Assembly (NCBI GenBank): GCA_012518215.1
Contig: JAAYSV010000003.1
Span: 1 to 64,000 of the forward strand
DNA: 64,000 nucleotides
Source: Bacillota bacterium
GTDB lineage: Bacteria > Bacillota > Dethiobacteria > DTU022 > PWGO01
Direction of reading: 5' to 3'
The notes under the pieces were generated by a model that saw only the letters and a program-made list of their open reading frames with translations, did not search any database and was not told where the DNA came from. Numbering within the stretch: position 1 is the stretch's first letter; every line of letters begins with the position of its first letter. Shown piece after piece: positions 33,291 through 43,060 of this stretch. The position numbers and the translations under genes are program-made.

Positions 33291-34898
33291 ATGGTCAGGA
33301 AGAAAGAGAAGGATGCCGACGGGCGGAAGGGAAATAGCGCCGACAAGCCCGGTATGTTCATGCTGGTGCTGGTGTTTTTCGCCAGGGCATCTGCCGGCCT
33401 GGTCCTGGCGGCCGGCGGGGCGGTGCTGGTTTTGCTGGCTTTCCCACCTTACAGGATCTGGCCGCTCGTTTTCTGCGGGCTGGTGCCGATCCTGGTTTCC
33501 GTGCATCGTGTCATGCCCCACCGCATTGCGGGCCTGGCCATGGGGCTGGGGGTGGGAGGTTTCTTCTGGGGGTTTTTTCGTGAAGGGATAGACATCGGTG
33601 CGTGGCCCGCATTCCTGGAATATCTTCCATACATAGTCGGTTTTATCGCCCTGCTTGTCGGTTCACGGCAGAGAATTTTTCATTCCCGCACGCATTACCG
33701 CTGGTTTGTCATAGAAGGCGCGGTTACCTGGGTCACGTTTGAACTGGCCAGGGCCAGTCTTTCCCCCCTCGGGACCTCGGCGTTTCTCGCCAATCCACTT
33801 TATGAACAGTACTGGCTCATCCAGCCCGTCAGCATTTTCAGCATTTACGGGATGAGCTTTATCATCATTCTTGTCAATCTGGTACTGGCCCAGAAGATAT
33901 TTGCCCTGATAGATAGCCGCTGGGAACCGCCTGAAGAAAGAGAAGCGGTCAGCAATGTCGGTTCGCAGCTATGGTTGTATGTGGTTATCCTGCTTTTTCT
34001 TCTCTGGGTCGGTTACAGCATGGCTCTATTTGAAGAGCTCCCGTCGGCAGTGCGCGTAGCCGTCATCCAACCGGGGTATTATCAGCATCATCCCGAGGTC
34101 GATGGGGAGACAATGGAGGTGACCAGGGAGGGGGTCGAATTCCAGGAAGACCTGGAGCAGTTGCTGGATATCACGCGCGAAGCGGTGGAAAGCGGCGCCC
34201 GCCTGGTGGTCTGGAATGAGGGGGTGTTGCCCTTCAATCCCCAGCATAAAGGGATGGAGATGTTTCAGGATTTTGCCCGGGAGATGGATGCTTTCCTGGT
34301 GATCGGTTACCATGATTCCGAAGAAGAGGCGGATGAAGCCGTGATTCTCTCCTCGGATGGAGTTTTCCTGGGGAAAACTGGCGAGACATTGATCGGCAAC
34401 CTGGGGACCATCGCTGCCCGGGAAATAAATTTCACGGAGGGGGTGCGCGAGATGACGCGGGAGAAGACGCTCCTCCTTGCTGTACCCTCGAATGAATCCC
34501 CCGAAATGGCTGTCAGGCACCTGCCACATTACATATTCAGGGCCATGGAAAACCGCATTCCGATCCTCAAAGCCGATGCCCGGCATGCTTCGGTTATCGT
34601 TGATCCTTACGGCAGAATCATACGCTCTTCTTTTTCGGCAGAACCCCGAAGAGAAATACTTGTGTCCGATATTCCCGTCGGCACCGGCGACACACCGGTG
34701 GTTGTCTGGGGCGACTGGTTCGGTTGGTTCTGCCTCGCGGGGATGGCACTCTTTGTCGTGGCAGACATTGGAGTTTCATTTTATGAGTGGCGAAAACGAA
34801 AGAAAGCCCGTGAAGAGGAGAAGGAGAAGGACAGAAAGAAGAAGCCGGGGGACAGAAAGTACACACCGGGACGCCACCATTTCAAGGCCCGTTCCTGA
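33291..34898 (+). CDS. Apolipoprotein N-acyltransferase-like protein lacking the catalytic cysteine
   Basis: The 535-residue protein has six or so N-terminal membrane segments (~24-245), a CN-hydrolase domain (~252-460), a final membrane segment (~475-500) and a very basic tail. This is the architecture of Lnt, which N-acylates lipoproteins in Gram-negatives. The Glu of the triad is Glu310 (LVVWNEG), the Lys is probably Lys362 (FLGKTGE). The position expected for the nucleophile reads TIAARE (Ala376) where Lnt has ICYE, and no cysteine occurs anywhere in the CN-hydrolase domain. The family fold is clear; N-acyltransferase activity by the usual mechanism is doubtful. It follows hisC on the same strand. 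Confidence 0.8.
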   Translation: MVRKKEKDADGRKGNSADKPGMFMLVLVFFARASAGLVLAAGGAVLVLLAFPPYRIWPLVFCGLVPILVSVHRVMPHRIAGLAMGLGVGGFFWGFFREGIDIGAWPAFLEYLPYIVGFIALLVGSRQRIFHSRTHYRWFVIEGAVTWVTFELARASLSPLGTSAFLANPLYEQYWLIQPVSIFSIYGMSFIIILVNLVLAQKIFALIDSRWEPPEEREAVSNVGSQLWLYVVILLFLLWVGYSMALFEELPSAVRVAVIQPGYYQHHPEVDGETMEVTREGVEFQEDLEQLLDITREAVESGARLVVWNEGVLPFNPQHKGMEMFQDFAREMDAFLVIGYHDSEEEADEAVILSSDGVFLGKTGETLIGNLGTIAAREINFTEGVREMTREKTLLLAVPSNESPEMAVRHLPHYIFRAMENRIPILKADARHASVIVDPYGRIIRSSFSAEPRREILVSDIPVGTGDTPVVVWGDWFGWFCLAGMALFVVADIGVSFYEWRKRKKAREEEKEKDRKKKPGDRKYTPGRHHFKARS

Positions 34899-34924
34899 TC
34901 ACGGCTCGATCACGGTGCCGCTTC

Positions 34925-36970
34925 CTATCCTCTTTGTTTTTTATTGCTCAGATCGGGAAACATGGAGATACGCAATCGTGCACAGCCGTAGGGAATCAAG
35001 GTTATTTTTTCCATATCTGTTTCAGCGGCAGCGGGTTCCCGGGGCAGCGGGGCGGCATTGAGCCCGGACAGCAACGAATTCTGCCGCGACCACGAGGGAA
35101 CGCGCGCAGCGGTTGCCTGCAGTTTCAAGGGTGCATTTTCCGGGGTCCAGGGAGTAACAGATTCACCGGGGCCCGTGTCACTGTCTCTACTTTCATCCCC
35201 GGAGAACCCCGCCGGATTGTCTCCCTTCACCTTCAGGTCGGCGGTCTCCCTGTCCAGCCCATAATTCCAGCGCGGAGTTTCTCCGAAAGTCCAGGAACCC
35301 CTTTTCTTCTGCGGTTTCTCCGCGGCGGGAAGCACTTCAAAGGTGGGGAAAAGAGCCTGGTCATCGAGGGGAATCCACATTTCTTCCGGGTTCAGGGCGA
35401 AGAGCAGCGCCCCCCGCCTCACGGAGAGGGCTCCACGATCAGCGAAGATGGCCCGTGGTTCGGCCGGCAGATCAAGAAGGATCTGATCGCCATCCCGCCA
35501 GTCACGCCTTATGACCACGTAGGAGCCGTTGCTGCCCCTGTAAATATCTTCCCCGACCACGGCAGTTCCCTCTGCACACCACCCGGGTATGCGAAGCAGG
35601 AGGGCGCAGCCGAGCGGTTCTTCACAGTGAAAGGTGATCAGAACCCGGTCGCCGAAAGGGTAGGCGGTCTCCTCTGTGAGCCGCACCTTCACCCCCTTGA
35701 TGCGGGTCTCGACCACGCAGGGCCCGTAAGCGGTCTTGGCCAGGCCGTCATGACCATAACTCATCCACAAACTTGAGACCAGCAGTGGCCAGCCCATGTG
35801 CATGTTGTAGAAACAGCATTGATAACCGGAGGGGGCCCCGAAGGTCAGGGCATCGTGGTACCATCCGGATTTGCCGAAAATATCCAGGTTGTTGACAGAG
35901 AAACCATGCCGGCCGACGGTGCAGTAAATCTGGTTCGGTTGCGAGAAGTACTGGTGCGAACGGAAATCGGGGGCGATGGCTGCAGGAAGGGCGTTGTAAG
36001 CAAGCAGTTCAAGGGCATCACTGTATTCCGGCGAACCGAATACACTCAGGTAGGTCTCGTATGTCCTCATCAACTCCACGATCGTGCACAGTTCTGTCCC
36101 CCGTGTAGCACCCTTGCCATGTGTGATCTCATCGCCGCTGATGGAACCGTTCACCTGTTCATGCTGATACCTGACCTTGCGCAGTCCCATCTTCACGGCT
36201 CTTGTCAGCTGGTCATCGGGCCACAGCCGGTACTGGACAGCCGGTTTGCGCAGGCCGTGCGCCAGGTTCACCGCATGGGTGAAGATCCTGTTTTTGTCGA
36301 GAAAGAAATCTTCCCAGGGAAAAGTCTGCTTGTTGACAAGGCGGGCCAGTTTCAGTAGATTGCGATCCTCTGTCAGTGCGTAGAACCATGAAAGTGTGTC
36401 AAGATTGTCTCCCCCTCGCAGCGCGGCCCAGCTTTTCCATTCAGGAATGTAGCGTATATTCCGGGACAGGGGGTGCCTCGGAAGATGTTTTTGCTGAAAA
36501 TTGAAGAAGCGTTGCAGAAAGGTGATACTGCGCATATCTCCCGTGGCTTCGTAGTAAAAACGGATCGCATCAAGGATGAGCATCCGCGGCCACCACTCGT
36601 AATCGCTCACGCCGCGGGCCCGGAGGCGGCCGTCATCTTCCTGCCGTTCGAACCAGTAATCGAGCCAATTCAAAGCCTTGCCGACAAGAAAATCATCCTG
36701 CAGGACAAAGGCCAGTGCTACCAGGCCGCGGACATAATAGGGGGCTCGCTCCGAGCGGACGAGCAGGAGCGGAAAATCGCGGCCGCTGCTACCGCCCCGC
36801 CACACGCTTTCCTCTGTGACGGGGTTGGAACTGAACCCCCGCCGCGGCGGCACCGTGTCAAGGAGTCCGGTCAGGCCGGCGGCCTGTGCTTTCAAGGTTG
36901 ACTTCAGCCACCCCGCGGGCCTTATGGCACCCAGGGGCAGAGGCTGAAAATGATTGTAGACGATCTTCAT
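34925..36970 (-). CDS. Glycoside hydrolase family 127 (beta-L-arabinofuranosidase-like, DUF1680)
   Basis: The 681-residue protein opens with GAIRPAGWLKSTLKAQAAGL and has the DUF1680 landmarks GKALNWLDYWFERQEDDGRL, TRGTELCTIVELMRTYE (holding the Glu and Cys region of GH127) and GYQCCFYNMHMGWPLLVSSLWM (conserved paired cysteines). It lacks a signal peptide, so it probably works in the cytoplasm on imported sugars. GH127 enzymes release beta-L-arabinofuranose from plant glycoproteins, and many relatives have other specificities. No sugar transporter is adjacent. It lies 108 bp downstream of the leuB-like gene on the same strand and is preceded by GGGAGG. Its end converges with the Lnt-like gene. 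Confidence 0.87.
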   Translation of the reverse strand: MKIVYNHFQPLPLGAIRPAGWLKSTLKAQAAGLTGLLDTVPPRRGFSSNPVTEESVWRGGSSGRDFPLLLVRSERAPYYVRGLVALAFVLQDDFLVGKALNWLDYWFERQEDDGRLRARGVSDYEWWPRMLILDAIRFYYEATGDMRSITFLQRFFNFQQKHLPRHPLSRNIRYIPEWKSWAALRGGDNLDTLSWFYALTEDRNLLKLARLVNKQTFPWEDFFLDKNRIFTHAVNLAHGLRKPAVQYRLWPDDQLTRAVKMGLRKVRYQHEQVNGSISGDEITHGKGATRGTELCTIVELMRTYETYLSVFGSPEYSDALELLAYNALPAAIAPDFRSHQYFSQPNQIYCTVGRHGFSVNNLDIFGKSGWYHDALTFGAPSGYQCCFYNMHMGWPLLVSSLWMSYGHDGLAKTAYGPCVVETRIKGVKVRLTEETAYPFGDRVLITFHCEEPLGCALLLRIPGWCAEGTAVVGEDIYRGSNGSYVVIRRDWRDGDQILLDLPAEPRAIFADRGALSVRRGALLFALNPEEMWIPLDDQALFPTFEVLPAAEKPQKKRGSWTFGETPRWNYGLDRETADLKVKGDNPAGFSGDESRDSDTGPGESVTPWTPENAPLKLQATAARVPSWSRQNSLLSGLNAAPLPREPAAAETDMEKITLIPYGCARLRISMFPDLSNKKQRG

Positions 36971-37078
36971 TCATGACCTCCCGGGTCGGAAACGATGGAT
37001 CTTGCCACCGGGTTGCAAACAATGGCACCGAAGACTGCATGAGGATGTTTTTCCCGCGGCAGTCCCGCCGTCGGGCAT

Positions 37079-38134
37079 CTACCCTGCGCAGATGGAGGCA
37101 ACGAGGTCCCCCACGGCAGAGGTGGAGAAACCCATCTCTCCCGCATTGAGACTTTTCAAGTGTTTCTCGCAAGCCGTGGCCACCGCCGACTCGACAGTTC
37201 CGGCAGCCCTGGCCTCGCCCAGAAATTCAAGCATCATCGCCACCGCGCATATGGCAGCAAGCGGATTGATCACATTTTTACCCGTGTATTTGGGGGCCGA
37301 CCCTCCGATGGGTTCGAACATGGAAACCTTGCCCGGATGAAGGTTCCCGCCGGCAGCGATTCCCATTCCCCCCTGTATTATCGCTCCCAGATCGGTGATG
37401 ATATCGCCGAACATGTTATCGGTAACGATGACGTCGAACCATTCCGGGTTTTTTACCATCCACATGCAGATCGCATCCACATGGGCATAATCTCTTCTGA
37501 TCTCGGGATATTCCTCACCAACTTCATGGAAAACCCGTTCCCAGAGATCAAAGGCATAGGTGAGGACATTGGTCTTGCCGCAGAGGGTCAGTTGACGGCG
37601 CGGGCGGAGCCGTCTGGCGTGATCGAAGGCATAGCGTATACAACGTTCCACCCCTTTGCGGGTGTTGATCGACTCCTGGACGGCCACCTCATCGGCGGTG
37701 CCGTGGCGCAGAAAACCCCCGCCTCCGCAATAAAGCCCCTCGGTATTTTCACGCACGACGACAAAATCTATGTCCTGCGGCCCTTTTTCCTTGAGCGGCG
37801 TGTAAACACCGGGGTAGAGTTTCACGGGGCGCAGGTTGATGTAGAGATCAAGCTCGAAGCGCAATTTCAGGAGCAGGCCCCTTTCCAGGATACCCGGTTT
37901 CACTTCGGGATCACCGATAGCACCCAGCAGGATGGCATCAAACTGTTTCAGCTCCTCCAGGACACTGTCCGGCAGGGCTTCACCGGTCCGTCGGTAAAAC
38001 TTGCCGCCCAGGTCATATTCCTCCGTCTCATATTTGAAACCATGCCTGGAGGCGGCTGCCGCCAGCACTTTCAGGGCCTCGTTGATCTGCTCCGGCCCGG
38101 TGCCATCCCCGGGAATAACAGCAATTTTGTACAT
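37079..38134 (-). CDS. Isocitrate/isopropylmalate dehydrogenase family protein (probable 3-isopropylmalate dehydrogenase)
   Basis: The 351-residue beta-decarboxylating dehydrogenase has [18 protein letters not shown], the substrate loop with [32 protein letters not shown], the catalytic Lys in CGKTNVLTY and the metal/cofactor part [15 protein letters not shown] and [17 protein letters not shown] use is likely. leuA, leuC and leuD are absent here, and the substrate loop resembles the LeuB/tartrate dehydrogenase branch, so leucine synthesis is the first guess and another malate-type substrate is possible. GAAGGAGAG stands before the ATG. The GH127 gene follows on the same strand. Confidence 0.83.
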   Translation of the reverse strand: MYKIAVIPGDGTGPEQINEALKVLAAAASRHGFKYETEEYDLGGKFYRRTGEALPDSVLEELKQFDAILLGAIGDPEVKPGILERGLLLKLRFELDLYINLRPVKLYPGVYTPLKEKGPQDIDFVVVRENTEGLYCGGGGFLRHGTADEVAVQESINTRKGVERCIRYAFDHARRLRPRRQLTLCGKTNVLTYAFDLWERVFHEVGEEYPEIRRDYAHVDAICMWMVKNPEWFDVIVTDNMFGDIITDLGAIIQGGMGIAAGGNLHPGKVSMFEPIGGSAPKYTGKNVINPLAAICAVAMMLEFLGEARAAGTVESAVATACEKHLKSLNAGEMGFSTSAVGDLVASICAG

Positions 38135-38179
38135 ATCAAGACTCTCCTTCTGGTGTGAATATTGTTCCTGAACAGCAAC

Positions 38180-38208
38180 TTTACACTGTATTATTTATAA
38201 CCTATAAT
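38180..38208 (+). promoter_or_regulatory. Promoter of the yqeG-like gene
   Basis: TTTACA (38180-38185), 17 bp, TATAAT (38203-38208), about 100 bases before the start codon in the divergent gap with the leuB-like gene. Confidence 0.65.
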
Positions 38209-38306
38209 GATATAGATCTCAACATGTTTCGGCCCTGACCACCTTTTTTTGCCGGGAAAACATGGATAACTGTTTCGGGGTACCGAAGCCTGAAAGGAGT
38301 TACGAC

Positions 38307-38843
38307 ATGTGGGAAAGGTTGTATCCCGACATCATCTTGCAGAGCATCCACGATCTGGATACTGACTACCTTAAACAGGAAGGGATCTCCGGCATCATCC
38401 TGGATCTGGACAATACCCTTGTCCCCCTGGGGGACCGGGATGTCTCCCCACGGGTCTGCCGCTGGGTTGACAATCTCAAGGAAGAAGGGTTCAAGCTGTA
38501 CATTGTCTCCAACAGTACGCCGGGCAAGGGCGAAAAATTGGCGCAACAGGTGGGCGTTTCTGCCATCTGGCTGGCAGTCAAACCCCGGCGCCGTGCTTTC
38601 CGCCTGGCACTGCAGAGGATGGGCCTGGAGGCGGGTGAGGTTGCGGTGATCGGCGACCAGGTCGTCACCGACGTTCTGGGTGGCAACCGCCTGGGATTGA
38701 TGACCATTCTCGTCAGGCGTTCGGGGAGGGACATGCCTTTTACGAGGATAACCCGCATGCTGGAGAGGCGGGTTCTGAAGAAGATGGAGGAAGAAGGCCT
38801 TTTCCCGGCAGACCGCTACCGGAAAGAAGATGTTGCCGACTGA
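38307..38843 (+). CDS. YqeG-family HAD-type phosphatase
   Basis: The 178-residue protein has HAD motif 1 LDLDNTLVPLGDRD, motif 2 around YIVSNSTPG, a Lys in AVKPRRRAF and motif 4 IGDQVVTDVLGGNRLG. The N-terminus MWERLYPDIILQSI is typical of the YqeG (TIGR01668) group, small HAD phosphatases (PgpP-like in plants, phosphatidylglycerophosphate phosphatase candidates). The start at 38307 was chosen for AAAGGAG seven bases upstream, not the earlier in-frame ATG at 38262. It precedes aroE in the usual clostridial order. Confidence 0.9.
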   Translation: MWERLYPDIILQSIHDLDTDYLKQEGISGIILDLDNTLVPLGDRDVSPRVCRWVDNLKEEGFKLYIVSNSTPGKGEKLAQQVGVSAIWLAVKPRRRAFRLALQRMGLEAGEVAVIGDQVVTDVLGGNRLGLMTILVRRSGRDMPFTRITRMLERRVLKKMEEEGLFPADRYRKEDVAD

Positions 38844-39240
38844 ATCTGTCGGGTGTCAGAACCGGCAACCGGCAAAGCTGCAAAATACGGAGAAAAAGAA
38901 GGTTTTTCATGGCAAGATAGTTATCTCGTCCGGATCATTTTCCGCGGATCACAGCTTTCAGAACTCCATACTTCCGGGACCATGCCATTCGTTGTTTTCA
39001 TCTTCGGCTGACGGGACTGCAAAATAGGCGGTGAAAGGGACTGCCCGGCATGGCCGATAAATTTATAAATTGTTGACATCTGTTGCTTTTTCTTTTAAAA
39101 TCAGAAACACGACAATCTTGCAAATATTACCTTAATCGACATAATCAGGAATCTTGCTTGCCCGGTGGCTGCCGTCCCGCATTCTGTGAACCGTGGAAAG
39201 CAAGGAAGGATGTGGCCGGAAAATGGACAAGGATATCCAC
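38844..39240. other. Intergenic region upstream of the aroE-pilus block
   Basis: 397 bp without a gene. It contains the consensus-like promoter at 39073-39101 and AT-rich flanks; no terminator-like hairpin after yqeG is evident. Confidence 0.5.
39073..39101 (+). promoter_or_regulatory. Sigma-A promoter driving aroE and the pilus genes
   Basis: TTGACA (39073-39078), 17 bp, TAAAAT (39096-39101). No other promoter of this quality is seen before 46246, so it probably drives aroE-pilB-pilT-pilC and onward. Confidence 0.7.
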
Positions 39241-40122
39241 ATGCACATGATCGATGCGAGGACCACGATGTATGCCCTGCTGGGAAGCCCGGTCAGGCAT
39301 TCACTTTCACCGATCATGCACAATGCCGCATTCCGGGCTCTGGGAATAAACGCTGCTTACATGGCTTGCGAGGTTGCCCCGGGCGAACTTGCCGATGCGA
39401 TTGAAGGAGCTCGTGCACTTTCTTTTGGCGGCCTCAACATTACCAGCCCCTACAAAGAAGCGGTGATCGAAAACATAGATATCGTTTCTCCGGCGGCGGC
39501 CCTGATCAGATCCGTGAATACCGTCGTCAGGGAAGGGGATGCCTGGCGCGGCTACAGCACCGATGGCGCGGGGTTATGTCGATTCCTGCAGGGAGACAGC
39601 GGTGCCGCGGCCGCAGACCCTACCGGCCGGCGTGTCCTCATTGTCGGTGCCGGCGGCGCCGCCAGGGCCGTAGCCTTTGCTCTGGCGCAGGAAGGCGTGA
39701 AATCCTTGACAGTGGCCAACCGCACACCGGCTCATGCCGAGGAACTGAAGGAATTGATTTCCGTGCACACTTCTTTTCACGCTACGCGTACCATCCCCCT
39801 GGAGGAAGAACCGTTGTCCGAGGAACTGGACAGATCATCACTGATCATCTACTGCCTGGCCTTCGATCATGATGTTTTGAAGGAAATTCTTTCTGCCCGT
39901 CGCGAGGAAGAAGGGATTTTGAGCGGACGCACTCTCGTGGATCTGCGCTATGTTCCGGCGGAAACAGAAACGATGCGATTATTCCGCCTTTCCGGAGGAG
40001 AGGCGTTCAATGGAAAGGGCATGTTGCTCTGGCAGGGTGTCCTTGCTTTCGAACTTTTCATGGCGAAGGCCAAAATGGGCGCTCCCGTGGAGGCCATGCG
40101 CCGGGCTATCGAACTTCAATAA
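39241..40122 (+). CDS. aroE: Shikimate dehydrogenase
   Basis: This 293-residue enzyme reduces 3-dehydroshikimate to shikimate with NADPH. Visible features: the substrate-binding YALLGSPVRHSLSPIMHN, ITSPYKEAVIE with the catalytic Lys, STDGAG with the catalytic Asp, the dinucleotide loop VLIVGAGGAARAVAFAL, NRTPAHAEEL and a C-terminal GKGMLLWQGVLAFELF. The ATG at 39241 has AAGGA seven bases upstream and gives the normal family N-terminus; an ATG at 39223 and a GTG at 39193 are alternatives. aroK and aroQ follow beyond the pilus genes, so the shikimate and pilus sets are interleaved. Confidence 0.93.
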   Translation: MHMIDARTTMYALLGSPVRHSLSPIMHNAAFRALGINAAYMACEVAPGELADAIEGARALSFGGLNITSPYKEAVIENIDIVSPAAALIRSVNTVVREGDAWRGYSTDGAGLCRFLQGDSGAAAADPTGRRVLIVGAGGAARAVAFALAQEGVKSLTVANRTPAHAEELKELISVHTSFHATRTIPLEEEPLSEELDRSSLIIYCLAFDHDVLKEILSARREEEGILSGRTLVDLRYVPAETETMRLFRLSGGEAFNGKGMLLWQGVLAFELFMAKAKMGAPVEAMRRAIELQ

Positions 40123-40219
40123 AATCTGGCAATATTTCCGGTACCGATCCGCTGTATCTGCTTTCCATCATTGACCATGCAAGCCCGAAAACAAAACAGG
40201 AATGGAGCATTGTCTCGGT

Positions 40220-41878
40220 ATGGTTAAATCCAGGATAAGTCTGCTGGGCGAAATTCTGGTTGAAGCCGGGGTGCTGAATTTCCGGCAGCTTGAAGAGGCT
40301 TTGAGCAAGGCCGAAGATTCCGGCAAGAGCTTCTACCGTGTCATTGCCGAGGAAAGGTATCTTCCCGATCAGGCACTGGTAGAGATTTTGCAGGAGAGGC
40401 TCGGACTCCGTTTTGTTGATCTGGAGAAGCACGAGCCGGATCCAGACGCTGTCGCCGCTGTTCCCGAGGAGCTGGCCCGGCGCCATCATCTTATCCCTGT
40501 CGGCAGGGAAGGGCGCCGTCTCCTTCTGGCCATGGCCGACCCCACGGATGGTGCCGCCATCGAAGATGTTTCCGTCGTTACTGCGGCAGAAATTGAGCCG
40601 GTGATCGCCCCGGAACGGGCTATCCACGATGCCCTGGATCGTTTTTTCGGTTCATCAGGCCGGGAACAGGAGGAAATTCCGGCAACACCGGCAACGGCTT
40701 TCTTGCCCGATGATGATTCCATCGTGGCGGTGGTCAACTCCATCATCTGGAAGGCAGTCTCCGAGGGAGCCAGCGACATCCACATCGAGCCCACGGGGAA
40801 GGGCCTGCGCGTGCGACTGCGCATAGATGGCTTTCTTCATGATTATCTCTTTCCCCCCGAGGGAAGCCATGCCCGGGTTGTCTCCCGCATCAAGGTCATG
40901 GCCCAGATGAACATTGCCGAAAAACGGCTGCCCCAGGATGGCCAGATTGAATTGCGGCGCGGGCACCGGATCGTGAATATCAGGGTATCGACCTTGCCTA
41001 CCATCCATGGCGAGAAGATGGTGCTGCGCCTCCTTGAAAAAGAAAGGATCATCCTCTCCCTGGAGAAGATAGGTTTTTCCCGGCGGAACAAAGAATTTTT
41101 CATGGAATTCATCCGTCATTCCCATGGCATCATACTGCTGTCCGGGCCGACGGGGTGCGGCAAGACCACCACCCTCTACTCTGCATTGAGTTATTTGAAC
41201 AACCCTGCTTGCAACATCGTTACCGTGGAGGATCCCGTGGAATTCCGCCTTGACGGTGTCAACCAGGTGCAGGTTAACAGGAAGATAGATCTTACTTTTG
41301 CGGCTTCGTTGCGCACCATTCTGCGCCAGGATCCGGACATCATCATGATCGGCGAGATGCGCGACCTGGAGACGGCGGAGGTGGGCATGAGAGCTTCACT
41401 GACCGGGCATCTGGTCTTCAGCACCCTGCATACCAACAACGCTTCACAGGCGGTGACGAGGCTGGTTGATATGGGGGTGCCTCCATTCCTGGTCTCCTCC
41501 ACCCTGGTGGGCGTGGTGGCGCAGAGGCTGGTGCGCAAGATCTGCCCGTATTGCCGGGAAGGATACCCACCGGGCGATGAGGATAAAGAACTTTACCGTG
41601 TTCTGGGCGGGGGGATGGAGCTGCCGCCCGTTCTTTACCGGGGAAAGGGATGCCGGCGGTGCAACGATGGGTATCGCGGGCGGACGGCGATCCACGAGAT
41701 TCAGCCGATCACGACGGAGATGCGCACCCTGATCATGGAGGGGGCCACCCCGGCCCTGTTGCAGGAGAAGGCGCTGGCAATGGGATGCCGCACCTTGTTT
41801 CAGGATGGATTGTTGAAAGCGGAGGAAGGAATCTCCACGCTGGATGAGATAAAAAGGGTGGCTCTGGGCGAGTTTTGA
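40220..41878 (+). CDS. pilB: Type IV pilus assembly ATPase PilB (GspE family)
   Basis: In this 552-residue motor protein the N-terminal GspE domain starts ISLLGEILVEAGVLNFRQLEEAL. The core has the Walker A GPTGCGKTTTLYSAL, the Asp box RQDPDIIMIGEMRD and the His box TGHLVFSTLHTNNA. The zinc-binding CPYC...CRRC pair lies near residue 450. PilB powers pilin polymerisation at the inner face of the membrane. An in-frame ATG 18 bases earlier lacks a usable ribosome site. It follows aroE by about 100 bp and precedes pilT by 19 bp. Confidence 0.95.
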   Translation: MVKSRISLLGEILVEAGVLNFRQLEEALSKAEDSGKSFYRVIAEERYLPDQALVEILQERLGLRFVDLEKHEPDPDAVAAVPEELARRHHLIPVGREGRRLLLAMADPTDGAAIEDVSVVTAAEIEPVIAPERAIHDALDRFFGSSGREQEEIPATPATAFLPDDDSIVAVVNSIIWKAVSEGASDIHIEPTGKGLRVRLRIDGFLHDYLFPPEGSHARVVSRIKVMAQMNIAEKRLPQDGQIELRRGHRIVNIRVSTLPTIHGEKMVLRLLEKERIILSLEKIGFSRRNKEFFMEFIRHSHGIILLSGPTGCGKTTTLYSALSYLNNPACNIVTVEDPVEFRLDGVNQVQVNRKIDLTFAASLRTILRQDPDIIMIGEMRDLETAEVGMRASLTGHLVFSTLHTNNASQAVTRLVDMGVPPFLVSSTLVGVVAQRLVRKICPYCREGYPPGDEDKELYRVLGGGMELPPVLYRGKGCRRCNDGYRGRTAIHEIQPITTEMRTLIMEGATPALLQEKALAMGCRTLFQDGLLKAEEGISTLDEIKRVALGEF

Positions 41879-41897
41879 ACCCGGGGGAGGTGCACGG

Positions 41898-43025
41898 ATG
41901 GAGAAACATGTTCCCGATATTGACCTGCTCTTGCAGAAAAGTGCGGCAGTAGGGGCTTCCGATCTGCACCTTACCACCGGGTTGCCACCCATGATCCGCC
42001 TTTGTGGGGAACTGCGCCCGCTCGGCGGAGCGGTGCCGGGGCGGACATCCGGCAACGGAGGCAGTATCCTGACAGCGGAAGATACCTCCCTGCTGGCGGA
42101 GCAGATGATGGGAGAGGCTGAAAAAGCGGCCTTCTGCAACGCGGGTGAGGTTGATTTTTCCCATGTTTCCGCAGGCGGAATACGTGTGCGGGTAAATGTT
42201 TACCGGCAGAGAGGGGATACGGCGGCTGCCCTGCGCATCATCCCGGAGACGGTTCCGGAGATCGGTGAATTGGGCCTTCCCGCCGCCATCAGCGGGATAT
42301 GCGGTTGTCGGAAAGGCCTGTTTCTGGTTACGGGCCCGGCCGGCTGTGGTAAATCTACAACACTTGCGGCCATGATCGGGTGCATCAACAGCAAGTTTCG
42401 CCGCCATATCATCACCCTGGAAGACCCCATCGAATATATTCACGAGGCGCGAAAAAGCATGATCAACCAGCGGGAGATCGGCCTGGACAGCGCCTCATTT
42501 TCCGCTGCCCTGAGGGCGGCGCTGCGGCAAGATCCGGATGTGATCATGGTCGGCGAGATGCGTGACCTGGAGACGATCTCGGTGGCTGTCACGGCGGCGG
42601 AGACAGGCCATCTGGTTCTTGCCAGCATGCATACCGTGGATGCCCCGCAGACGATCGAGCGCATCATCGATGTTTTTCCTCCATACCAGCAGCAGCAGAT
42701 CAGGGTTCAGCTGGCCGGAACGTTGCTGGGGGTTGTCGCCCAGAAATTGCTTCGGCGCAGGGACGGAGGGGGCCTGGTCGTTGCTGCGGAGATGCTCGTC
42801 GCCAATACGGCCATCAGAAACCATATCCGCGAAGGGAAGATATTTCAGATCTACTCCATGATCCAGACCGGTGGGCGCCAGGGGATGCAGTTGCTGGATG
42901 CCGATCTGTTGAAGCTCTACGAGCAGGGAAAAATCTCGTCGGATACGGCAGTTGAAAATGCTGCCGATCCCGAGGGGATCATGGCCCGCATGCAGGCGTT
43001 ATCCGATGGCTGCACGGGGCTTTGA
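41898..43025 (+). CDS. pilT: Twitching motility ATPase PilT
   Basis: The 375-residue hexameric retraction ATPase has LLQKSAAVGASDLHLTTGLP at the N-terminus, Walker A GPAGCGKSTTLAAMIG, the Asp box RQDPDVIMVGEMRDLETISV, the His box TGHLVLASMHTVDAPQTIER and the PilT signature around FPPYQQQQIRVQLA. It takes pili apart and pulls the cell forward. A normal GGGGGAGG precedes the ATG. A dedicated PilT implies retractable pili rather than a plain competence pseudopilus. Confidence 0.95.
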   Translation: MEKHVPDIDLLLQKSAAVGASDLHLTTGLPPMIRLCGELRPLGGAVPGRTSGNGGSILTAEDTSLLAEQMMGEAEKAAFCNAGEVDFSHVSAGGIRVRVNVYRQRGDTAAALRIIPETVPEIGELGLPAAISGICGCRKGLFLVTGPAGCGKSTTLAAMIGCINSKFRRHIITLEDPIEYIHEARKSMINQREIGLDSASFSAALRAALRQDPDVIMVGEMRDLETISVAVTAAETGHLVLASMHTVDAPQTIERIIDVFPPYQQQQIRVQLAGTLLGVVAQKLLRRRDGGGLVVAAEMLVANTAIRNHIREGKIFQIYSMIQTGGRQGMQLLDADLLKLYEQGKISSDTAVENAADPEGIMARMQALSDGCTGL

Positions 43026-43060
43026 TCATGATGATATGAAGCGGCGGCGGGAGGGTGAGA

